Source: Bacteroidota bacterium (GTDB taxonomy: Bacteria > Bacteroidota > Bacteroidia > Bacteroidales > Paludibacteraceae). From it: a DNA stretch of 6,409 bases. Below the pieces are notes generated by a model. It was not told the origin of the DNA, did not search any database, and was given only the letters and a program-made list of their open reading frames with translations. Within the stretch, counting starts at the first letter, position 1, and each line of letters begins with the position of its first letter. Where the stretch lies: positions 1 to 6,409 of the forward strand of contig JAKLIM010000219.1 of assembly GCA_022709605.1 (NCBI GenBank), in the 5' to 3' direction. The position numbers and the translations under genes were made by a program. Below are positions 1 through 5,847 of the stretch, piece by piece.

Positions 1-23
1 AATAATAAGAAATCGGAATTTCT

Positions 24-87
24 AAACACGAAACCTGAAACGTGTAACGTGAAACTCAAACTTTCAAACATCAAACTTTTCAAACTT
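24..87. repeat. Degenerate AAAC heptamer array upstream of purM
   Basis: About nine consecutive units start with (A)AAC. The first four are exactly 7 bases long (AAACACG, AAACCTG, AAACGTG, TAACGTG). The later ones are 7 to 9 bases long and drift to CAAACTTT-like forms. The array ends 8 bases before the purM start codon, so it fills the place where the leader and promoter would normally lie. I recall similar AAACCTG/AAACGTG runs between genes of Bacteroidota. Whether this is a simple repeat, a mobile short repeat or a regulatory tract cannot be decided from one copy. Confidence 0.6.
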
Positions 88-95
88 AATAATAA

Positions 96-1262
96 ATGAG
101 CGACCAACGATATAATTTAAGAGGTGTTTCTGCTTCCAAAGAAGATGTTCATAATGCCATAAAAAATATTGATAAAGGCCTTTTTCCAAAAGCTTTTTGT
201 AAAATAATTCCGGATTTTCTGGGAAATGACCCTGAATACTGCAACATTATGCACGCCGACGGAGCGGGTACAAAATCGTCATTAGCATACATTTATTGGA
301 AAGAAACAGGCGATTTATCGGTCTGGAAAGGCATTGCTCAGGATGCCTTAATCATGAATATTGATGATTTATTATGTGTTGGTGCAACGGATAATATTCT
401 TCTTTCATCTACTATTGGTAGAAACAAGAATTGCATTCCGGGAGAAGTAATTTCGGCAATCATTAACGGCACAAATCAATTGGTTGAGGAATTGGCCGAA
501 ATGGGCGTAAATATTTACCCAACCGGAGGCGAAACTGCCGATGTAGGCGATTTGGTACGAACTATAATTGTTGACAGTACAGTTACCTGTCGCATGAAAC
601 GCTCTGATGTTATTGACAATGCAAACATTAAAGCAGGAGATGTAATTGTGGGACTTTCGTCGAGTGGACAAGCCACTTACGAGAACGAATACAACGGCGG
701 CATGGGAAGCAATGGATTGACATCGGCCCGACATGATGTGTTTGCCAATTATTTAACTGTAAAATATCCCGAAAGTTATAATGGTGACATTCCTCAGGAA
801 TTAGCTTATTCAGGCTCATGTAAATTGACAGATGTAGTTGAAGGACTGGATATTAACGCAGGAAAATTGGTTCTTTCACCAACACGGACGTATGCTCCTG
901 TTGTGAAAAAGCTTTTAGCAGAATTACGTTCTGAAATTCATGGCATGGTGCATTGTTCGGGAGGTGCTCAAACCAAGATTTTGCATTTCATTGAAAATCT
1001 GAAAGTTGTAAAAAATAATTTATTTCCGGTTCCTCCTTTATTTAAACTGATTCAAAAAGAATCGGGAACGGATTGGAAAGAAATGTACAAAGTTTTCAAT
1101 ATGGGTCACCGCTTGGAAGTGTATTTGCCAAAAGAATATGCTGAAAAAGTGATTGAAATTTCCAAATCTTTCAACATTGATGCTCAAATCGTTGGATATT
1201 GCGAAGCATCAGATAAAACTGAATTGTTGATTGAAAGTGAGTTTGGGAAGTTTGAATATTAA
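96..1262 (+). CDS. purM: Phosphoribosylformylglycinamidine cyclo-ligase (AIR synthetase), Bacteroidota long form
   Basis: This cytosolic enzyme catalyses step five of de novo purine synthesis: ATP-dependent ring closure of formylglycinamidine ribonucleotide to 5-aminoimidazole ribonucleotide. The 388-residue product has the PurM two-domain layout. The N-terminal domain carries the nucleotide-binding motifs DGAGTKS (residues 55-61), a QDALIMNIDDLLCVGA-type segment (82-97) and GGETADVGD (144-152). The C-terminal domain starts near residue 180 with GLSSSGQATYE and includes a GG-containing loop (around 288-292) and MGHR (336-339), at the position of the late FN.G motif of other PurM proteins. It is longer than the roughly 345 residues of the E. 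coli enzyme, as expected for the version of this phylum. The ATG at 96 gives the family's usual MSDxRYNLRGVSASKEDVH start, and the upstream sequence is repeat. No other purine gene is in the window. The next gene begins 74 bases downstream on the same strand. Confidence 0.95.
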   Translation: MSDQRYNLRGVSASKEDVHNAIKNIDKGLFPKAFCKIIPDFLGNDPEYCNIMHADGAGTKSSLAYIYWKETGDLSVWKGIAQDALIMNIDDLLCVGATDNILLSSTIGRNKNCIPGEVISAIINGTNQLVEELAEMGVNIYPTGGETADVGDLVRTIIVDSTVTCRMKRSDVIDNANIKAGDVIVGLSSSGQATYENEYNGGMGSNGLTSARHDVFANYLTVKYPESYNGDIPQELAYSGSCKLTDVVEGLDINAGKLVLSPTRTYAPVVKKLLAELRSEIHGMVHCSGGAQTKILHFIENLKVVKNNLFPVPPLFKLIQKESGTDWKEMYKVFNMGHRLEVYLPKEYAEKVIEISKSFNIDAQIVGYCEASDKTELLIESEFGKFEY

Positions 1263-1336
1263 GCAGAAATAATCTGACTTCCCAGAGATTTGAGAACTAA
1301 ATAGCTGGCGTTTTTATTAATACATTCAATTTTAAT

Positions 1337-1855
1337 ATGAAATTAAACGATTTTTTCTCTCCAATCTTTTTTATCGCTTTGGGAACTGCTTTTCTGGCAG
1401 TTTCGGTTTGGGTTTGGATTAGCAAAGGTAAAAATGCGAAAGCCATAAAAGCAAAATACAAATTGGGTGGAATGATTCTGACCTTGTCATTTTTTGCTGC
1501 AAGTTGCGAATCAGTTGTACAACCTCCCGAAGTGACCTGTTATATGGTTGCTCAGTCTTATGTTTACATTCCTACTGAAAATAACAAAGCAATTTTATCA
1601 ACCGGCGATACACTTTTTGTTGCAATTGCAAATCCGAATTTCGCTTATTATTCATATTCGATGACTGATTCGACCAAAACAAATATTTTACAGGAAGGAA
1701 TGATGATTAAATCTACAGATACCAACTTTCATATTATTCCCATTAAAAATTCAATTAAGTATTCCGGAAAAATTGCAATTGATTTTTATGGCGAAACTAA
1801 AAACAAAATTCAAAAAGAACAATTGATTGGAAGTGGTTTTTTCAACTTTAAATAA
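1337..1855 (+). CDS. Small envelope protein with membrane helix plus lipobox-like site (paralog 1)
   Basis: I do not recognise this 172-residue protein. Residues 7-28 form a strong hydrophobic helix (FSPIFFIALGTAFLAVSVWVWI). Residues 30-42 form a lysine-rich loop (KGKNAKAIKAKYK), and residues 43-56 form a second hydrophobic stretch ending in FAAS-Cys57, which resembles a lipobox although position -3 is Ala. Positive-inside logic puts the loop in the cytoplasm and everything after Cys57 in the periplasm or on the surface. The remaining ~115 residues look beta-rich (TGDTLFVAI, PNFAYYSYS, KYSGKIAIDFYGE) and could be a small sandwich domain. A second cysteine (C68, in TCY) is shared with the neighbouring paralog. 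The paralog follows after 26 bases, so the two are probably co-transcribed. Function is unknown; it may be a lipoprotein with an unusual N-terminal extension or a two-helix membrane protein. Confidence 0.8.
   Translation: MKLNDFFSPIFFIALGTAFLAVSVWVWISKGKNAKAIKAKYKLGGMILTLSFFAASCESVVQPPEVTCYMVAQSYVYIPTENNKAILSTGDTLFVAIANPNFAYYSYSMTDSTKTNILQEGMMIKSTDTNFHIIPIKNSIKYSGKIAIDFYGETKNKIQKEQLIGSGFFNFK
1427..1476 (+). repeat. 50-bp direct repeat, copy 1 (within paralog 1)
   Basis: These 50 bases are identical to 1972-2021 in the neighbouring paralog, 545 bases downstream. They cover codons 31-46 and part of codon 47, which encode the lysine-rich loop and the start of the second hydrophobic stretch. Every third-codon position is unchanged, while flanking codons have diverged. 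This suggests recent duplication, local gene conversion or a constraint on the nucleic acid itself. Confidence 0.9.
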
Positions 1856-1881
1856 AAAATTAACCTTTTACAATTTACGGC

Positions 1882-2403
1882 ATGAAAATTAAAGATGTAT
1901 TCTCGCCCCTGTTTTTTTTCGTTTTGGGAACTGCTTTTCTCGCAATTTCCTTGTGGGTTTGGTTTAGCAATGGTAAAAATGCGAAAGCCATAAAAGCAAA
2001 ATACAAATTGGGTGGAATGATACTTTCGTTATCATTTTTTGCAACAACAGGTTGTGAACCGGTAATAACATGTTATGACCCTGTACCTGAAGAATATGTA
2101 ATTATCCAAAAGAATATTGAAGATTCAATATTCTTAGGCGATACAATTTCGGTTATTGTTATGAGTTTTGGTTATCCAAATTTCTCTTATTCACTTTCGG
2201 ATTCAACTGTAACTAAAGTGATTCAGGAAGGAATGTTAACAACAAAAAACAACAATGCGCATGAATTCAGTTTTGTTATTGACAAAGATTTAAAATACAC
2301 AGGGAAAGTGAAATTTGAAGTTTTTGGAGAACTAACTACTGAAATAAAGAAAACGAAACTGATTCATTACGGAATCTTCATGCTTTATGCCCCCAAAAAT
2401 TAA
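1882..2403 (+). CDS. Small envelope protein with membrane helix plus lipobox-like site (paralog 2)
   Basis: This 173-residue protein is a tandem paralog of the preceding gene. Of the first 51 residues, 40 are identical (membrane helix 7-28, lysine-rich loop 31-42, second hydrophobic stretch 43-57). After the lipobox-like cysteine (ATTG-Cys58) similarity falls to scattered shared motifs: TCY (C64), GDT (86-88), PNF.YS.SDST, IQEGM (114-118) and KYTGK...FGE. The mature part is therefore the same fold but has diverged much more than the leader. Cys58 has Gly at -1 and Thr at -3, a somewhat better lipobox than in paralog 1. The last 17 bases overlap the start of the radical SAM gene in another frame, so the two are likely translationally coupled. 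The start at 1882 matches the start of paralog 1 exactly in alignment. Function is unknown. Confidence 0.8.
   Translation: MKIKDVFSPLFFFVLGTAFLAISLWVWFSNGKNAKAIKAKYKLGGMILSLSFFATTGCEPVITCYDPVPEEYVIIQKNIEDSIFLGDTISVIVMSFGYPNFSYSLSDSTVTKVIQEGMLTTKNNNAHEFSFVIDKDLKYTGKVKFEVFGELTTEIKKTKLIHYGIFMLYAPKN
1972..2021 (+). repeat. 50-bp direct repeat, copy 2 (within paralog 2)
   Basis: This is the identical partner of 1427-1476, at the same codon positions (31 to 47) of paralog 2. Recombination between the copies would remove 545 bases and leave a single in-frame chimera, so the repeat could allow loss or exchange of the diverged tails. Confidence 0.9.
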
Positions 2404-3406
2404 ACTTAACCTGCTCGTTTTCGAACTGACTGATGCCTGTAATCAGCAGTGTAAATTTTGTTACAATCATTGGAAAGGACTTGAAGAATCACCCCAAACA
2501 ATAATTTCGGAATACTCAAAAGTAAATAAAGTGCTGAAAAAAGTGCTTTCGCAAGCCGAAGTTAGTTCCATTTCACTTTCGGGCGGCGAACCAATGCTTT
2601 TCTCACGCATTCACGACCTGATTCTTACCGCTCGTTTTCATAAATCGCAGGTCTCGGTTCTCACCAATGGAACCTTACTCACCGATTTTGATTTGCAAAC
2701 CTTTCAGCAATTAGGAGTTCATCGGTTGCAAATACCTATTTTGAGTTCCGATCCCAGCACTCACGATAAACTGACACAACTTCCCGGTTCATGGGAAAAA
2801 TGTGTGGCCGCTGCAAAAAAAATCCTGAACACTTCACCCGAAAAATTCAATGCAGTATTAGTTTTGAACAAAGCAAATTTAACAGGTTTAGAAAAAACAC
2901 TTGAATTTTATAAAGAGTTAGGTGTAAAAACCGTATTAGTTAATCGCTTCAATATCGGAGGATTAGGACGAATGTTTAAGGAGGAACTGGAACTCACTCG
3001 TTCTGAACTGAATGAAGCTTATATAATTATTAACACATTTGCATCCGAAAATACCATTCGTTTTCATAGTGGCGTTTGCACGCCCATTTGCGTATTGAAT
3101 CCATCCGATTTTCCTCACATTAGTTTTACATTTTGCAATACCGACGTTTCAGTACGTCCCATAACCATTAATCATCAGGGAGATGTTCGTTTTTGTAATC
3201 ATTCGCCGCGCGTGTTGGGAAATATTTTTGAAAAACCTTTACACGATATTTTATATTCCGATGGTTTTTCGGCTTATTTCAATACCGTTCCTGAATTTTG
3301 TGCTTCATGTCAATTGCTCGATACCTGTAAAGGTGGTTGCAGAGCAGCTTCCGAACAAGTTTATCAAACATTTTCGAGAGTTGACCCTGTGGTAGAAAAC
3401 AAGTAA
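2387..3406 (+). CDS. Radical SAM/SPASM domain protein
   Basis: This is a 339-residue S-adenosylmethionine radical enzyme of unassigned substrate. The radical SAM cluster motif CX3CX2C is C18, C22 and C25 (ACNQQCKFC), followed by SGGEP (65-69), the SAM-binding strand motif. The C-terminal SPASM region has C250-X14-G-X4-C270 and then CX2CX5CX3C at C305, C308, C314 and C318, ligands for auxiliary iron-sulfur clusters. C231 and C235 lie upstream and may supply a further ligand. No cysteine follows C318, so the last SPASM ligand found in enzymes such as anaerobic sulfatase-maturating enzyme is absent. SPASM enzymes typically modify peptides or proteins, forming cross-links, formylglycine or thioethers. 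The start overlaps paralog 2 by 17 bases and leaves 17 residues before the first cluster cysteine, normal for the family. The overlapping small envelope protein is the obvious candidate partner, but this is inference from position alone. Confidence 0.88.
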   Translation: MPPKIKLNLLVFELTDACNQQCKFCYNHWKGLEESPQTIISEYSKVNKVLKKVLSQAEVSSISLSGGEPMLFSRIHDLILTARFHKSQVSVLTNGTLLTDFDLQTFQQLGVHRLQIPILSSDPSTHDKLTQLPGSWEKCVAAAKKILNTSPEKFNAVLVLNKANLTGLEKTLEFYKELGVKTVLVNRFNIGGLGRMFKEELELTRSELNEAYIIINTFASENTIRFHSGVCTPICVLNPSDFPHISFTFCNTDVSVRPITINHQGDVRFCNHSPRVLGNIFEKPLHDILYSDGFSAYFNTVPEFCASCQLLDTCKGGCRAASEQVYQTFSRVDPVVENK

Positions 3407-3410
3407 AAAC

Positions 3411-3437
3411 CTGCCCCCCAGCCCCCTAAAGGGGGAG
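3411..3437. repeat. GC-rich hairpin repeat after the radical SAM gene (possible terminator)
   Basis: A run of six C and another of five C are followed by TAAA and five G. CCCCC (3422-3426) and GGGGG (3431-3435) form a perfect 5-bp stem with a 4-base loop. The element starts 4 bases after the stop codon of the radical SAM gene and stands out sharply in AT-rich surroundings. I recall CCCCCAGCCCC/AAAGGGGG-type sequences as frequent intergenic elements in Bacteroidota. It could end the upstream transcript, although no T-run directly follows the stem; the nearest one is at 3457-3462. Confidence 0.6.
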
Positions 3438-3589
3438 TAAGAAGCGCATCAATTATATTTTTCTCTAATATAAAGTTGCTTTCATTGCTTTCATTTATTT
3501 TTTTATACTATTTCTGAAATAAAAAAGTTCAACATTTTGATTTAATAAATTGATATGTGGGAACTTAAATTTAGTTATAAAAAAATTTG

Positions 3590-3597
3590 TATATTTG
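3590..3597 (+). promoter_or_regulatory. Candidate -7 promoter element (TATATTTG) for the 3701 gene
   Basis: TATATTTG is a full match to the Bacteroidota -7 consensus TAnnTTTG. Transcription would start near 3601, giving a leader of about 100 bases before the ATG at 3701. No good TTG or TTTG -33 element lies 17-23 bases upstream, so the call rests on the -7 box and its placement in a gene-free stretch after a terminator-like hairpin. Confidence 0.45.
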
Positions 3598-3700
3598 ACG
3601 GTGAAAATTTACAACAGCCTGTTGAAAAGTATAATGAACAAAGTTCAGATTTAGCTGTTGGAATTATTAATTTTTTAAATCCTGATAATCACATTTCAAA

Positions 3701-5104
3701 ATGTCAGAAATACTCAGCACCAAAGAAAAAGCAGTTCGCATTAATATTAATTCGGCATATTATGGTACAATTGCCGAAATTGGCGGTGGTCAGGAAACTG
3801 CCCGTCATTTGTTTCAGGCCGGTGGTGCTTCGAATACCATTGCCAAATCCATTTCGGCTTACGACAAATCGTTTAGCGATCATTTTTACAATGATGGCGC
3901 TCCTGCGCGATATGTTGCCGAGGACCGTTTACGCAAAATGGTTGATTATGAGTACGATGAACTAATAAAAATACTTGACAAGAAAAACAGCAAAAAGTTT
4001 TTTGCTTTCGCCAACACCGTAGAGACGTTAAATTTTGCCAAAACAAATCAGGGAAATGGTTGGTTGGGCATCGCCGTTGAAGGATCTGATCGCTATCATC
4101 CAAATAAGTTTTTCATTCATGTGATTTTGCACGAAAATGATACACTGCTTCAACAATATACATTGGGTGCTTTGGGTATAAATGTTGTTTACGGAGGTTT
4201 ATTCGAAGGTGATGATCCCAGAAAAGTTTTGTTGTCATTGCTCGACAATCTGAATACTGAACGGGTAGAAATTGATTATGTATATGTTGAAGGACCTGAT
4301 ATGAATTGGTGCGACAACCGCTTACTGAATCTACTGCTCGTGAGAAACAATATGACACCGGCCATTATGTTCGACCAATCGGGTCAAATTCAGCAACCGG
4401 GCGACATGTTGTACAAAAAAAATGTATTGATAATGCGCGGTTATTTCAGGCCTATCAGTAATTTGGGATTGGAATTTATTGAGGACAGCCTTTCAATTTT
4501 TAAACGGGACGAAGATTATAAACCTGATAATACCATTGCTTTTTGTGAAATTTCGCTTAAATATTTTATACACGATGAAAAATTAGACGAAAAAGATTTT
4601 CTGAATCGGGTCGAAATATTAAACATGGTTGGGCAAAATGTTATGGTGTCTAATTTTTACCGTTATTTTAAATTGGTCGATTATTTTGCTCAGTTTAAAA
4701 TGATTAAGCTACGGGTTGTGGTAGGATTACCAACTTTCGATAAAATTCTGGATGGCAGTCAATACACCGATTTACGGGGTGGATTACTCGAAGCAATGGG
4801 CGCATTATTTCAGGAAAATGTAAAAATGTACCTTTATCCTTACACCGACATAAATTCAGGAGAAGTTATTTACCCGGAAGATTCGCATTTCTCGAATGAA
4901 AACAAACTTCTTTGGCAATACCTGAAGGAAACGAAAAAGATTATCGTTCTGAAAGGAATTCCATCAAATCATCTCGAAATCACTTCGGCAGATATTACAA
5001 AGTTGATTGAAAATGGTGACGAAAAATTGAAAGATTATTTGCCCCAAAATGTTTTCAGGCATATCAGGGAAAATAAATTGTTTGGGTATGGAACGAAACT
5101 TTAA
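3701..5104 (+). CDS. Conserved protein of uncharacterised family (YYGT.AEIG.GQE type)
   Basis: This is a 467-residue soluble protein with no signal peptide or membrane helix. Its N-terminal signature is SAYYGTIAEIGGGQETARHL (residues 18-37), followed by GGASNTIAKSISAYD (41-55) and FANTVETLNFAKTNQGNGW (103-121). I recognise this combination from a protein family shared by Bacteroidota, cyanobacteria and some other bacteria, which has no established function. As I recall, automated names for it are inconsistent (for example nicotinate-nucleotide adenylyltransferase). I see no HxGH nucleotidyltransferase motif or other catalytic signature that would support such a name. The ATG at 3701 is A-rich just upstream (TTTCAAAATG) and leaves the usual short lead before the YYGT motif. 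The gene appears to be transcribed alone from the candidate promoter at 3590. It ends 3 bases from the convergent gene on the other strand. Reality of the gene is certain; its role is unknown. Confidence 0.9.
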   Translation: MSEILSTKEKAVRININSAYYGTIAEIGGGQETARHLFQAGGASNTIAKSISAYDKSFSDHFYNDGAPARYVAEDRLRKMVDYEYDELIKILDKKNSKKFFAFANTVETLNFAKTNQGNGWLGIAVEGSDRYHPNKFFIHVILHENDTLLQQYTLGALGINVVYGGLFEGDDPRKVLLSLLDNLNTERVEIDYVYVEGPDMNWCDNRLLNLLLVRNNMTPAIMFDQSGQIQQPGDMLYKKNVLIMRGYFRPISNLGLEFIEDSLSIFKRDEDYKPDNTIAFCEISLKYFIHDEKLDEKDFLNRVEILNMVGQNVMVSNFYRYFKLVDYFAQFKMIKLRVVVGLPTFDKILDGSQYTDLRGGLLEAMGALFQENVKMYLYPYTDINSGEVIYPEDSHFSNENKLLWQYLKETKKIIVLKGIPSNHLEITSADITKLIENGDEKLKDYLPQNVFRHIRENKLFGYGTKL

Positions 5105-5136
5105 CTATCAGAATGAATATTTTGACTGATAATTAA
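5101..5136. terminator. Imperfect inverted repeat at the convergent gene junction (possible bidirectional terminator)
   Basis: TTAACTATCAG (5101-5111) and CTGATAATTAA (5126-5136) pair at 10 of 11 positions, with the single mismatch C5105-A5132, around a 14-base loop. The repeat lies where the plus-strand gene ends (5104) and overlaps the last codons of the minus-strand gene (stop at 5108-5110). This is where a shared terminator for two convergent genes would be expected. The stem is AT-rich and no clear T-run follows on either side, so termination is plausible rather than shown. Confidence 0.4.
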
Positions 5137-5773
5137 CGATATACGCCTTTAAATTCACAACTTCTTCGCGGCAATGATCATCTAATTGACGTATTAAATT
5201 CAGGTAGAAATTCCATTCGGTTTGCGGTTTTAGAATGATTGGAAAAATTTCTTCTATCGGCGTAGTCGTATTTGCATCAGGAATCCACACATCGCCGGAG
5301 TAATAGCCACCGGATTTTTTTGCAAAAACGATGTTGATAAATTCAATTTTCATCTTTTCATCCTTTATAGTAATAATGTATGAAAAAGTATATTTTGAAT
5401 TTGTTGTTATATCAATGCTTTGAGTACAAATGATTTTTCCATCATTCTGATTCGAATATAAATAAGCCGGTATAAATCCGTAAGTAATTGATAAATACTC
5501 CAATACGCGAGTAAACAATTGTGTTTTATCCATTGATTTGAAATCTTCTACAAAAACATACTCAATTTTATCTTCTTCGTTGAATGGAAGAACAGGATAG
5601 CCATTTACGGTTTCGAGCGCCTTATTCCATTTGTTGCCTGTTTTCGAAAATTCACCGAAATAACTCTCATTTCTGGCTAATTTATCAAATAGATTTTTCT
5701 TTTCAATGGAATCATTCTGAGCGAACAAACTCAAAGAAAGTGGTAAGAAAAGCAGAAATATTAATTGTTTCAT
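5108..5773 (-). CDS. Secreted protein with DUF4468-like (TBP-like fold) domain
   Basis: This 221-residue protein has a clear signal peptide: MKQ, a hydrophobic core through residue 17, and cleavage likely after A18 (LFA|QN). There is no lipobox cysteine, so it should be free in the periplasm or exported. The region of about 62-165 follows the pattern I associate with DUF4468: LPF.EEDKIEYVFVEDF, then K.QLFTRVLEYL (83-93), NDGKIICTQS (110-119) and a strand pair with IKDEKMKIEFINI (136-148). Proteins with this domain are common secreted proteins of Bacteroidota and have no known activity. The tail (170-221) may form an amphipathic helix around residues 186-205. It is preceded on the same strand, 74 bases upstream, by the interrupted acetyltransferase gene; no TAnnTTTG element is obvious between them. 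The domain assignment is by eye and tentative. Confidence 0.82.
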   Translation of the reverse strand: MKQLIFLLFLPLSLSLFAQNDSIEKKNLFDKLARNESYFGEFSKTGNKWNKALETVNGYPVLPFNEEDKIEYVFVEDFKSMDKTQLFTRVLEYLSITYGFIPAYLYSNQNDGKIICTQSIDITTNSKYTFSYIITIKDEKMKIEFINIVFAKKSGGYYSGDVWIPDANTTTPIEEIFPIILKPQTEWNFYLNLIRQLDDHCREEVVNLKAYIVNYQSKYSF

Positions 5774-5847
5774 GATAAAAAAAATTTAACCCTTTATTTA
5801 TGTAATTTATTTTAAAAGTTGACAACAAAAATTGCGCCCAAAATGGT

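Larger units (their letters stand above)
3407..3700. other. Intergenic region with hairpin repeat, short repeats and a promoter candidate
   Basis: I see no convincing gene in these 294 bases. They contain the GC-rich hairpin repeat (3411-3437), a perfect 9-base tandem duplication TTGCTTTCA (3476-3493), and an AT-rich inverted repeat pairing TTTTTTAT (3499-3506) with ATAAAAAA (3519-3526). They also contain a TAnnTTTG promoter element (3590-3597). From 3555 one plus-strand frame stays open for 49 codons and then runs on, out of frame, inside the next gene. It is discussed in the findings but not called as a gene. Confidence 0.6.

Noticed and set aside
81..88. TAnnTTTG match on the minus strand (TAAGTTTG)
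   Set aside because: It falls inside the CAAACTT-type repeat array, which will produce such matches by composition, and no leftward gene can be seen.
405..734. Minus-strand open frame of 109 codons inside purM, and a shorter one at 628-819
   Set aside because: They lie wholly antisense to a certain housekeeping gene and their products show no recognisable motif; they are by-products of purM codon use.
1472..1510. Internal start at Met46 giving a conventional lipoprotein in paralog 1
   Set aside because: It would leave no positively charged n-region and only about 11 residues before the cysteine. The upstream 45 codons are well conserved between paralogs, so the longer form is preferred.
1337..2403. 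Classical RiPP precursors for the radical SAM enzyme
   Set aside because: The tails are long (about 115 residues), beta-rich and lack a short repetitive or cysteine-rich core, so a formal RiPP label is not justified.
3183..3395. Plus-strand open frame of 70 codons inside the radical SAM gene
   Set aside because: It overlaps the SPASM cysteine region of a real protein in another frame and has no features of its own.
3873..4358. Two minus-strand open frames inside the uncharacterised conserved gene
   Set aside because: Both are fully antisense to a well supported gene and have shadow-like compositions.
3701..5104. Naming this protein a nicotinate-nucleotide adenylyltransferase
   Set aside because: No HxGH-type nucleotidyltransferase motif is visible and the length and motifs do not fit that family.
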